Part shown: positions 19,568 through 26,911 of the stretch, piece by piece
Layout: each line of letters begins with the position of its first letter
Position numbering within the stretch: the first letter of the stretch is position 1
NCBI RefSeq assembly: GCF_014643915.1
Contig: NZ_BMKE01000008.1
Location: forward strand, 56,786 to 120,785
Reading direction: 5' to 3'
Length of the DNA: 64,000 nucleotides
From: Oceanisphaera marina
GTDB lineage: Bacteria; Pseudomonadota; Gammaproteobacteria; Enterobacterales; Aeromonadaceae
The notes under the pieces: model-generated
Databases searched by the model: none
Seen by the model: the letters and a program-made list of their open reading frames with translations, nothing else
What the model was told of the DNA's origin: nothing
Program-made: the position numbers and the translations under genes

Positions 19568-20065
19568 TTATTCCTTTGACTTCCGGAGCAGAGGGATCAG
19601 TCCATTAGTGGGGCAGTGCGTTAACAGCTGAGCGAGCGCACTGCCACAGGGTAATATCAAGTCGGGGGCTAAATCGGCCAGGGGATACAGCACAAACTCC
19701 CGCTGTTTCATGCCGTAATGGGGCAGTGTTAAACGCGGGTCATCCATTACCAGGTTGCCGTACAGCAGTATATCCAGGTCCAGAGTACGAGGGCCCCAGC
19801 GTTCGTCCTTGCGTACCCGGCCTTCGGATTGTTCTATGGCTTGTAATGCATCCAGCAAGGCGTGAGGCTCAAGTGAGGTGTCAAACATGGACACCCCATT
19901 GATATAGGGCGGCTGGTCGGCTGGCCCCATTGGCTGGCTCTGATACAAGGGGGAGTGGTGCAGGCTACCGGGCGTGGCTAATTCCGCCAGCGCCCGTTGC
20001 GCCGCCCTGATGTGAGCCAGCGGCTCACCCAGATTGGCGCCCAGCGCCACAAACACCTGGCTCAT
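19568..20065 (-). CDS. folK: 2-amino-4-hydroxy-6-hydroxymethyldihydropteridine pyrophosphokinase
   Basis: Transfers pyrophosphate from ATP to the pterin, the step before dihydropteroate synthase in folate synthesis. It has 165 residues with the HPPK signature WGPRTLDLDILLYG and an N-terminal VALGANLGEP segment. Its ATG overlaps the pcnB stop by four bases (ATGA arrangement), so pcnB, folK, panB and panC are probably translated from one message. Confidence 0.96.
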   Translation of the reverse strand: MSQVFVALGANLGEPLAHIRAAQRALAELATPGSLHHSPLYQSQPMGPADQPPYINGVSMFDTSLEPHALLDALQAIEQSEGRVRKDERWGPRTLDLDILLYGNLVMDDPRLTLPHYGMKQREFVLYPLADLAPDLILPCGSALAQLLTHCPTNGLIPLLRKSKE

Positions 20066-21447
20066 ACTTCTTTTTTCTTCCGGGGCCGACGACGCGGCCG
20101 TTTACGAGGCTTGCGCGGTTCGTCGCCAAACTGATTGTGTCTTGCCTGTGCACCGCGAGAAAGCTGTTGGCGATCCACCGGATTGGCCAGCTGAAACTCG
20201 GTCCACCATTCGGCCAGTTCTTTCAGCTGCGGGTTCAATTCGGCTCTCAGCAACAAAAAGTCATAACCGGCCCGAAACTTGGGGTGCTCCAGCAGACGAT
20301 GTGGCCGCTTGCCACTGCGCTTGGTCAGGCGCTCTTGCAGCATCCAGATATCCCGGACTACAGAGCTGAAGCGGCGCGGGATGGCGACACTTTTTACCTG
20401 GCGGCCCAGCACTTCATCCATGGCCAGCAGAAAGGCGTCATAATAGTTAAGCCCGCCTTCGTGCATAAACTGCTGAGTACGGGTTTCAACTGGTCCCCAT
20501 AACAGGGCGGCGTACAAGAAGGCCGGCGTAACACGCATATCCTTGGCAATGCGCTCGTCGGTATTGATCAGCGCGAGTTCAAGAAAACGACCATAGCTGT
20601 TGTCGCCCTGGCCCATGACTTCGGCGGCTTCCGGAAACAAGGGCGCAAACAGTTCGTAGTGGCGCAGTTTGCGGTAGGTTTCCAGGCCGTGGCCAGCCAG
20701 CAGCAGCTTGAGGGTTTCTTCAAACAGACGGGCCGGCGGAATATCCGATAATAACGGCGCCAGGCTGCGAATCGGTGCCTCGGTGCGCGGGCTGATGGTC
20801 AGGCCCAATTTGGCAGCAAAGCGTACCGCTCGGATCATGCGCACCGGATCTTCCCGATAGCGGGTTTCCGGATCGCCAATCAAGTCGAGACGTCGTGCTT
20901 CCAAATCTTTCAGCCCGTTGGCAAAGCCCACCACACTGAAATCGGCAATGTTGTAATACAGGGCGTTAATGCTGAAGTCGCGGCGTTCGGCATCTTCTTC
21001 TATGGTGCCGTATACATTATCGCGCAGCAGCATGCCTTCCGATGACTGGGAAGACATGTTCTTGTTGTTGTTTACCTCATGATGGTGCCCACGAAAGGTG
21101 GCAACCTCAATCACATCACGACCAAACAGCACATGGGCCAGGCGAAAACGGCGACCTACCAAGCGGCTATTGCTGAACAGCTGCTTGACCTGCTCTGGGG
21201 TGGCGCTGGTGGCGATATCAAAATCTTTGGGTTGGCGACCCAGCAGTAAATCACGCACCCCACCGCCAACCAGGTAGGCTTCAAAGCCGGACTTGTTCAG
21301 GCGGTACAATACTTTCAGGGCGTTTTCACTGATCTGGCGGCGCGAAATACCATGTTGGTCGCGCTCTAACACCACGGGTTGCAACGGCAACGCCTCCTGT
21401 TGTCGGGTAAGCAGCTTTCTACAAAAGCCAGCAATCTGGGAAAAAAT
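20062..21447 (-). CDS. pcnB: Poly(A) polymerase I, apparent AUU start
   Basis: Adds 3' poly(A) tails that mark RNAs for decay. It has a nucleotidyltransferase head (LVGGGVRDLLLG, then the DFD catalytic pair), an RRDFSINALYY segment, an RNA-binding domain and a very basic C-terminus (KPRKRPRRRPRKKK). There is no ATG near the 5' end. The first TTG (21390) would remove an N-terminus that plainly continues upstream: extending to the ATT at 21447 adds residues resembling E. coli MFTRVANFCRKVLSR (here (M)FSQIAGFCRKLLTR), with a GAGG ribosome-binding site six bases before ATT. E. coli pcnB is known to use an AUU start. The result is 461 residues against 465. Alternative starts are TTG 21390 or 21384. 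Confidence 0.93.
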   Translation of the reverse strand: MFSQIAGFCRKLLTRQQEALPLQPVVLERDQHGISRRQISENALKVLYRLNKSGFEAYLVGGGVRDLLLGRQPKDFDIATSATPEQVKQLFSNSRLVGRRFRLAHVLFGRDVIEVATFRGHHHEVNNNKNMSSQSSEGMLLRDNVYGTIEEDAERRDFSINALYYNIADFSVVGFANGLKDLEARRLDLIGDPETRYREDPVRMIRAVRFAAKLGLTISPRTEAPIRSLAPLLSDIPPARLFEETLKLLLAGHGLETYRKLRHYELFAPLFPEAAEVMGQGDNSYGRFLELALINTDERIAKDMRVTPAFLYAALLWGPVETRTQQFMHEGGLNYYDAFLLAMDEVLGRQVKSVAIPRRFSSVVRDIWMLQERLTKRSGKRPHRLLEHPKFRAGYDFLLLRAELNPQLKELAEWWTEFQLANPVDRQQLSRGAQARHNQFGDEPRKPRKRPRRRPRKKKEV

Positions 21448-21487
21448 AGGACACCTCGCAAGGCCTTAAGCTAAAAAAATTGGCGCA

Positions 21488-22411
21488 CTATAATAGCGCA
21501 GAGCGCTGAAAATGCGAACTATCAACGCATCTCAGCTCGATATTGGTTTTATTGGGTATCTTGTCCAGGCGCCAATTGAGCAGGGCCCAGCTTAGCAGTT
21601 CCGGCGCATCGGCCCCCAACAGGTCAGTGGGCGGTTGCTGGCCAAGAAAGTCCAGCGCCTGCCACAGTGCTTTGCCGGGATGATGAACATCAAGAGCTGG
21701 AGCATGGTTCTGTTTCGACAACTTATGCCCTGCATACGATGCCAATGGCAAGTGCAACCAGTGGGGTAGTGGAGCCTTCAGCAGACGGTACAAGGCAATC
21801 TGTCGGCCGGTGGGCTCGAGTAAATCGGCGCCACGTACTACCTCGGTAATGCCGGCTGCGGCATCGTCGAGTACCACCGCCAGATTATAGGCGTAAAGGC
21901 CATCACGTCGACGAATAATAAAATCTTCTTCGGCCAACGCGCTGGGAATACTGATGGTTCCCTGCAGTCGGTCATAAAACTGATAAACCGGCCGCTCCAT
22001 TACCAGTCGGGTGGCGGCCTGTTTATCAGGCAGTGCCAGGTGACGGCAGTGACCGTTATAAAAACCGCCGCTGGCCGCAATCATCTTGCGGGTGCAATGG
22101 CAATGGTAGGTAAGGCCAAGACGAGCCCAGCCATCAAGCACCGCCTGGTAGGCATCCAGTCGCTGGCTCTGGTAAACCACCGGGCCATCCCAGTGCAAAC
22201 TAAAGGCGTCCAGGGTGTGCAGTATGGCATCGGCCGCCCCGGCAACTTCCCGCGGCGGATCCAAATCTTCGATGCGCAGCAACCATGAACCTTGCTGGCT
22301 TCTGGCTTGTAGATAACTACCGAGGGCGGCTATCAGGGAGCCAAAATGCAGGGGGCCGCTGGGCGAAGGAGCAAAGCGCCCAATATAAGGCTTGGGCGCA
22401 TTGTTATTCAT
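21488..22411 (-). CDS. gluQ: Glutamyl-Q tRNA(Asp) synthetase
   Basis: A truncated glutamyl-tRNA synthetase paralogue that attaches glutamate to queuosine in tRNA(Asp). It has 307 residues and lacks the anticodon-binding domain. It has the HIGH-like GPLHFGS, RIEDLDPPR, a KMSKS-like KLSKQN, and the zinc-site cysteines CHC followed by Y and C in YNGHC. Eight bases separate it from dksA upstream, as in E. coli where dksA-gluQ form an operon. A 40-base gap precedes pcnB. Confidence 0.96.
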   Translation of the reverse strand: MNNNAPKPYIGRFAPSPSGPLHFGSLIAALGSYLQARSQQGSWLLRIEDLDPPREVAGAADAILHTLDAFSLHWDGPVVYQSQRLDAYQAVLDGWARLGLTYHCHCTRKMIAASGGFYNGHCRHLALPDKQAATRLVMERPVYQFYDRLQGTISIPSALAEEDFIIRRRDGLYAYNLAVVLDDAAAGITEVVRGADLLEPTGRQIALYRLLKAPLPHWLHLPLASYAGHKLSKQNHAPALDVHHPGKALWQALDFLGQQPPTDLLGADAPELLSWALLNWRLDKIPNKTNIELRCVDSSHFQRSALL

Positions 22412-22419
22412 AACAACAC

Positions 22420-22872
22420 TTAGTAACCGGCCATCTGTTTTTCTTTGATCTCGGCCAGTGTTTTACAGTCGATGCATAAATCGGCTGTAGGTCTGGCTTC
22501 CAATCGGCGAATACCGATTTCTACGCCGCAATGCTCGCAGAAGCCAAAATCGTCTTCTTCGATTTTCTGCAGCGTTTTTTCGATTTTCTTGATCAGTTTG
22601 CGTTCTCTGTCACGGGCCCGTAATTCAAGCGCAAACTCTTCTTCCTGAGCTGCCCTGTCCACCGGGTCGGGGAAGTTGGCCGCTTCGTCCTTCATGTAGC
22701 CCATGGTGCGATCCACTTCTTCGCGCAACTGATTGCGCCAGGCACCCAGAATTTTACGAAAGTGCGTCTTCTGCTCTTCGTTCATGTATTCTTCGTCGGG
22801 TTTGGCCTGGTAGGGCTCAACACCGGCAATGGCCAGAATACCGAGAGATTTTTTGGTTTCGACTGCTGGCAT
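22420..22872 (-). CDS. dksA: RNA polymerase-binding transcription factor DksA
   Basis: Works with ppGpp at the secondary channel of RNA polymerase, repressing rRNA promoters and activating amino-acid genes. It has 150 residues with a long coiled coil whose tip holds the acidic [11 protein letters not shown] motif, and a C4 zinc finger (CEHC and CIDC). The ATG at 22872 follows AGGAG with a seven-base spacer; the frame can be extended to 22962 but the added residues are unrelated to the family. An rRNA P1 promoter, a classical DksA target, lies at the other end of this window. Confidence 0.98.
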   Translation of the reverse strand: MPAVETKKSLGILAIAGVEPYQAKPDEEYMNEEQKTHFRKILGAWRNQLREEVDRTMGYMKDEAANFPDPVDRAAQEEEFALELRARDRERKLIKKIEKTLQKIEEDDFGFCEHCGVEIGIRRLEARPTADLCIDCKTLAEIKEKQMAGY

Positions 22873-22924
22873 TCCGTATCTCCTAAAAAGCAATATTGCG
22901 CCAACCAATGTTAAGAAGCGGCTA

Positions 22925-22974
22925 TCTATAGCAGAAACTGTAGTAAAAAGGCAATTTTGCATTGCAGTTTCTGC
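22925..22974 (-). promoter_or_regulatory. Putative dksA promoter inside a 10-bp inverted repeat
   Basis: On the minus strand, TTGCCT (22949-22954), an 18-bp spacer and TATAGA (22925-22930) form a plausible promoter about 50 bases before dksA. A perfect inverted repeat, GCAGAAACTG (22931-22940) and CAGTTTCTGC (22965-22974), places one arm in the spacer and the other upstream of the -35 box, which could be an operator pair or an RNA/DNA hairpin. Confidence 0.4.
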
Positions 22975-22975
22975 A

Positions 22976-23051
22976 AAAATCGTTCTTTAAGTTCGGTACT
23001 GATTGCTCTTCGCCACTCGATTGGCGTGAGCTATCCCCTTGATAAAGAACG
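22976..23051 (-). other. Nested inverted repeats upstream of dksA, possible structured RNA
   Basis: Three nested complementary pairs are visible: CGTTCTTTA (22981-22989) with TAAAGAACG (23043-23051), GCTC (23005-23008) with GAGC (23028-23031), and CGCCA (23011-23015) with TGGCG (23022-23026). Read on the minus strand the outer stem is followed by ATTTTT, as in an intrinsic terminator or small-RNA 3' end. No coding frame explains it. Confidence 0.35.
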
Positions 23052-23164
23052 TCAGCTTCTTGATGATTCCACCATATGGGGGTTGGCGTCCGGATTTTCA
23101 AGAGCGGTGTCAATAAGGTTTATCACTTATAGTGAATTCTAGATTATGGACCATGGGAGTAATT

Positions 23165-23911
23165 TTGCAGTTTTCGTCTTCTTTACAGCAAGGGCGGTTG
23201 ATTAAACGCTACAAGCGTTTTCTGGCCGATGTGATCCCAAAGGGAGCTGCAGCAGAGGCCTCTCTGACCCTTCATTGCCCCAATACCGGCAAGATGACCG
23301 GTTGTGCCGAGCCGGGCTGGACTGTGTATTTTTCGGTTTCCGACAATGCCAAACGTAAATATCCCCATACCTGGGAGCTGGTTGAAAATCATCAGGGGGA
23401 GGTTATTTGCGTGAATACCGCCAGAGCCAACCAGTTGGTGGCCGAAGCGCTCAGCTTGCGTCAAATTCCGCAACTGGCTCAATATGGCGAGATAAAGCCC
23501 GAGGTGCGTTATGGCAGCGAAAACAGCCGTATCGATTTTTTACTGCGCCAAACCGGTGAGCCAGACTGCTATGTGGAAGTCAAAAGCGTCACCCTGTTAG
23601 ATGATAAAGAGCAGGGGCAGGGCTATTTTCCCGACACCAGGAGCGAGCGTGCACAAAAGCATGTGCGTGAGCTGATCCAGTGTGTGCAAAACGGCCAGCG
23701 GGCGGTGTTGCTGTTTTGCGTGCTGCACACCGGTATTACCCGGATCAGCCCGGCCGATCATCTCGATCCTGTGTATGGCGCCCTGATTCGTGATGCGCTG
23801 GCCGCCGGCGTGGAATGCCTGGCCTGGCGAGCCGATATCAGCCCCCGGGGGATGCAACTGGTACAAGAACTGCCTTTTCACGTCAGCGGCCAGGATTCCA
23901 GTATTTCATAG
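23165..23911 (+). CDS. sfsA: SfsA family DNA-binding/nuclease-like protein
   Basis: A homologue of E. coli SfsA, first described as sugar fermentation stimulation protein; the family carries a nuclease-like fold (conserved E-V-K in YVEVKSVTL) and DNA binding has been reported. The body (RYKRFLADV, LHCPNTGKMTGC, KRKYPHTWELV, ARANQLV, SRIDFLL) is unmistakable. Three starts are open: ATG 23153, TTG 23165 or an unlikely 23132. TTG 23165 is preferred because GGGAG lies five bases upstream and the product then begins MQFSSSLQQG, aligning with MEFSPPLQRA of E. coli (248 against 234 residues). The 3' end overlaps convergent thpR by 34 bases. Confidence 0.93.
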   Translation: MQFSSSLQQGRLIKRYKRFLADVIPKGAAAEASLTLHCPNTGKMTGCAEPGWTVYFSVSDNAKRKYPHTWELVENHQGEVICVNTARANQLVAEALSLRQIPQLAQYGEIKPEVRYGSENSRIDFLLRQTGEPDCYVEVKSVTLLDDKEQGQGYFPDTRSERAQKHVRELIQCVQNGQRAVLLFCVLHTGITRISPADHLDPVYGALIRDALAAGVECLAWRADISPRGMQLVQELPFHVSGQDSSIS

Positions 23912-24393
23912 TGAGGCCCCTGCTCGCTTTGTATCGAGCTGTACAGGCATAACCGGGTGGGGCGATAGTGAATGGCGGTGATGGATGGCAGCTTGACGGC
24001 GCAGTCGTGACGAAACAGGGTAATGTGCGGGCGAAATGCCTTGTGCGGCGGGCCCAGTCGCAAGGCACTGCAGCGTAACGTCAGCTCGTCATGCAGGCGG
24101 CTCAGGGGCTCGGGCACCCGGGTTGGCCCTATCCAGACCACCTTGGCGCGGGGGAAGCAGTCAAGATGATCCAGTTCGAGCGTAAAGTGCGGTAGCCGCA
24201 TCTGTGACAGCTGCTTGATGATCGATGTCGACTGGGGCGGGCCGAGTGCGCCTAAAAAGCGCAAGGTTAAATGAAACTGCCGGCTGGGAATACGCCGACC
24301 CGGTAGCGCCAGCCGGTCTTGCAGCGGGTTAAGCATCATCGCCAACTCTTCGGCGGGAAAAGCCAGAAACAGCCGTTTATCGTCGCTCGCCAT
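23878..24393 (-). CDS. thpR: RNA 2',3'-cyclic phosphodiesterase (2H family)
   Basis: A 171-residue 2H phosphoesterase with both diagnostic His-x-Thr motifs, HLTL in the first half and HITL in the second. E. coli ThpR (formerly LigT) hydrolyses RNA 2',3'-cyclic phosphates and can ligate tRNA half-molecules in vitro; the cellular role is unclear. It converges on and overlaps the end of sfsA. In E. coli sfsA, thpR and hrpB are also neighbours. A short gap separates it from the GGDEF-EAL gene on the same strand. Confidence 0.93.
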   Translation of the reverse strand: MASDDKRLFLAFPAEELAMMLNPLQDRLALPGRRIPSRQFHLTLRFLGALGPPQSTSIIKQLSQMRLPHFTLELDHLDCFPRAKVVWIGPTRVPEPLSRLHDELTLRCSALRLGPPHKAFRPHITLFRHDCAVKLPSITAIHYRPTRLCLYSSIQSEQGPHYEILESWPLT

Positions 24394-24436
24394 CCTTATC
24401 CTCCTGCCTTCTGAGTATTCTGAGTCCTGTATCTTG

Positions 24437-26662
24437 TCAACGGGAGCTTGTCACGCGGAGCCTGTCATCATGGGGGGCCTGCCTGCTCACCGCCAAATCA
24501 GCATGGCCGGTGTATTGCAGTGCCTGTTCGGGCGAAAGAGGCCTGGCAAACAGGAAGCCCTGGCCATAATCACAACCGATCTGTTTGAGAAATTGCATTT
24601 GTTGTTCGGTTTCAATGCCCTCGGCAACCACTTTCAAATCCAGCTTGCGTACCATGGCGGTAATGGCCTCAATCATCTGGCGGTCAACGGGACTGTTTTC
24701 CAGGTCCATCACAAATGAACGGTCGATTTTCAATGAGTTGACCTGAAGCTGGCGTAATTGCGATAACGAAGAGTAGCCGGTGCCAAAGTCATCAATCGAG
24801 ATGCGTATCCCCAGCCGCTTCAGTCTGTCTATCTGGGTCATGGCAAGACTGACATTCTCCATTAACATGGACTCGGTAATTTCCAGTTCAAGTGAACCGG
24901 GCGGAATGCCCCAGCGGGTTAACAGCGCTTCGACCCTGTGTGCAAATTCAGCCTCGCGCAATTGACAGACACTCACATTGACGGCCACCGGTTTCACGGC
25001 TCGTCCCGACTGCCGTTGTTGCTGAATAAAACGGCAGGCTGCGTCCACTACCCAGTATCCAATCGGCACAATCAGCCCGGTCAATTCGGCTATCTCGATA
25101 AAGCTGGCCGGATGCTGTATTCCTCGCTCCGGCTGATTCCAGCGCAGCAAGGCTTCAAACTTTACGGTTTGACCATTGCCAAGGGCAACGATGGGTTGAA
25201 ACACCAGAGCAAACTCCGATCTCGCCAGCGCCAGGCGTAATTCTTCCTCAATTCGTATCGAGTACAGCGCCTGCTGCTGCATTGCCATACTGTAAAAAGA
25301 AAGCTGATTTTTTCCCGCTCGTTTGGCGGCATACATGGCAAGATCGGCATTGCGCAATAACTCACCACTGCTGGCGCCGTCTTCCGGTGCCAGTGTGATA
25401 CCAATACTGACGCCAACGATGGCCTCGGTATTGGCCAGTTGCACTGGCCTGCTGATATTGGCAATAATTTTATCGGCGACGATACGGGCGTGTTCGGCGC
25501 TTTTAATATTCACCAGTATGATCGCAAACTCATCTCCCCCCAGGCGGCCGACGATATCGGTACCTCTTACCGTGGCCCTGAGGCGAAGGCCCATTTCAAC
25601 CAATAAGCGATCGCCGTCTTCGTGTCCGGTGGAGTCATTGATGCGTTTAAAATCATCCAGATCCAGATACATCAAGGCCAGGTACTTTCCTTCACGCCGA
25701 ATATTCAGAATGGCCTGTTCCAGCTGCTCGGTCAGAAAGCGCCGGTTGGCCAGACCCGTGAGTTCATCAGTAAATGCCAGCCGCTCCAGTTGAAGGGTTT
25801 GTTTTTTAACCAGTCCGCGCAGCCGCTCCGGTTCGCGCAAGATACGGCGTATCAGTAACGTGAAGACAATCGCCGTGATCAGGCTGAGGGTAATGCCCAG
25901 AATCATCTGAAACGTAAAGTCGGTGGGCCGGCTCATCGCTATGGTCCACTCGCCATTGGGTACCCTGACTTTTTTTCTTGCCTGCAGTTCATCCAGGTTA
26001 TTGCTGGAGCGTGCAAAAATATCGACCGCTCCGGTGTCGGGGTGTAAACGCGACAGTTCAAAGGCATAGCCTTTTTGTTTGAGCTGATCGAGTTCGGTAA
26101 ATGACAGCAGATCATCCAGGTAAATCAGTGCCGTCGCGAATCCCCAAAACTGCTGCTCGCCGTTTTTTTCAAGAAACACCGGGTTGCGTCCCATCATGCC
26201 CACACGACCCTGCACCAGCAGAAAGGGGCCCGCCAGCGTCAGCGTCTTGCTGCGGATCGCTTCCCAGGCTTCCTGTTTACGTTTATCACTCACTAACAGG
26301 TTATGGCCTATGCCCTTTTCATTGCCCGCCAGCGGATAGATTTTTTGAGTGATGCCTTCGGGGGCAAGCTGAAGACTGGAAATACCGCCCAGGGTCTGCA
26401 TGACTTCTTCGGCAAAATGATCGAAATCCCTGAACTGGCCGTTACTGCGTCGCACTTCCTGGGCAAGAATATACGTCGATGATAACGAATGGGTCAGGCG
26501 CCGCTCTATGGCTGCGGCCTGAACGCTGACCACCTCTTCCATCAGCAGTTGCTGTTCCTTGCGCTCGGCAACAAGACTCAAGTGGGTGTAATACCCCCCT
26601 GCTGCAAAAATGCACACAAACGCCATCAGGGCATAGAGGCTGCTGAGCCTGAAGTTAAACAT
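24437..26662 (-). CDS. CHASE-GGDEF-EAL cyclic-di-GMP turnover protein
   Basis: A 741-residue inner-membrane signalling protein. The first transmembrane helix is residues 7-27; a periplasmic CHASE-like sensor follows to about 245; a second helix (ILGITLSLITAIVFTLLI) precedes the cytoplasmic catalytic part. The GGDEF motif is intact at 375-379, with an RxxD inhibitory-site motif (RGTD) five residues before it. The EAL domain starts at 503-505 and keeps the expected NVS, ITES, DDFGTGYSS, K and AEGIE motifs, so both cyclase and phosphodiesterase chemistry look possible. The start ATG has a GAGAG site. It interrupts the thpR-hrpB neighbourhood known from E. coli. The ligand is unknown. Confidence 0.93.
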   Translation of the reverse strand: MFNFRLSSLYALMAFVCIFAAGGYYTHLSLVAERKEQQLLMEEVVSVQAAAIERRLTHSLSSTYILAQEVRRSNGQFRDFDHFAEEVMQTLGGISSLQLAPEGITQKIYPLAGNEKGIGHNLLVSDKRKQEAWEAIRSKTLTLAGPFLLVQGRVGMMGRNPVFLEKNGEQQFWGFATALIYLDDLLSFTELDQLKQKGYAFELSRLHPDTGAVDIFARSSNNLDELQARKKVRVPNGEWTIAMSRPTDFTFQMILGITLSLITAIVFTLLIRRILREPERLRGLVKKQTLQLERLAFTDELTGLANRRFLTEQLEQAILNIRREGKYLALMYLDLDDFKRINDSTGHEDGDRLLVEMGLRLRATVRGTDIVGRLGGDEFAIILVNIKSAEHARIVADKIIANISRPVQLANTEAIVGVSIGITLAPEDGASSGELLRNADLAMYAAKRAGKNQLSFYSMAMQQQALYSIRIEEELRLALARSEFALVFQPIVALGNGQTVKFEALLRWNQPERGIQHPASFIEIAELTGLIVPIGYWVVDAACRFIQQQRQSGRAVKPVAVNVSVCQLREAEFAHRVEALLTRWGIPPGSLELEITESMLMENVSLAMTQIDRLKRLGIRISIDDFGTGYSSLSQLRQLQVNSLKIDRSFVMDLENSPVDRQMIEAITAMVRKLDLKVVAEGIETEQQMQFLKQIGCDYGQGFLFARPLSPEQALQYTGHADLAVSRQAPHDDRLRVTSSR

Positions 26663-26911
26663 TCATCTCTCTTACCTGGCACGCCAGGAGTGTTTGAATT
26701 TGGAAGTTTTGTGGCACCAGGCAAGACGACTCAGCAATACCTACATCAGCGCACCAAACCTCGTTCGGTTACTTGTAAACCACTATACATGTGTTCCGAG
26801 ACTGAGCATCATGTTGTCTTGACTTATGACAATGACGGTAATGTCAGGCCCATAGTCCTTTGCCGAGGCTTTTGGCACAATATAGCCGTTTTCGACCAGT
26901 CGGGTAATCAT

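Noticed and set aside
21473-21499. Possible terminator at the end of gluQ
   Set aside because: A run of seven A residues (T on the minus strand) is present, but the adjacent GCGC...GCGC stem needs a bulge and overlaps the stop codon.
22922-23113. 63-codon minus-strand frame upstream of dksA ending in a cysteine-rich segment
   Set aside because: The cysteines arise from the inverted repeat; the start is TTG without Shine-Dalgarno sequence.
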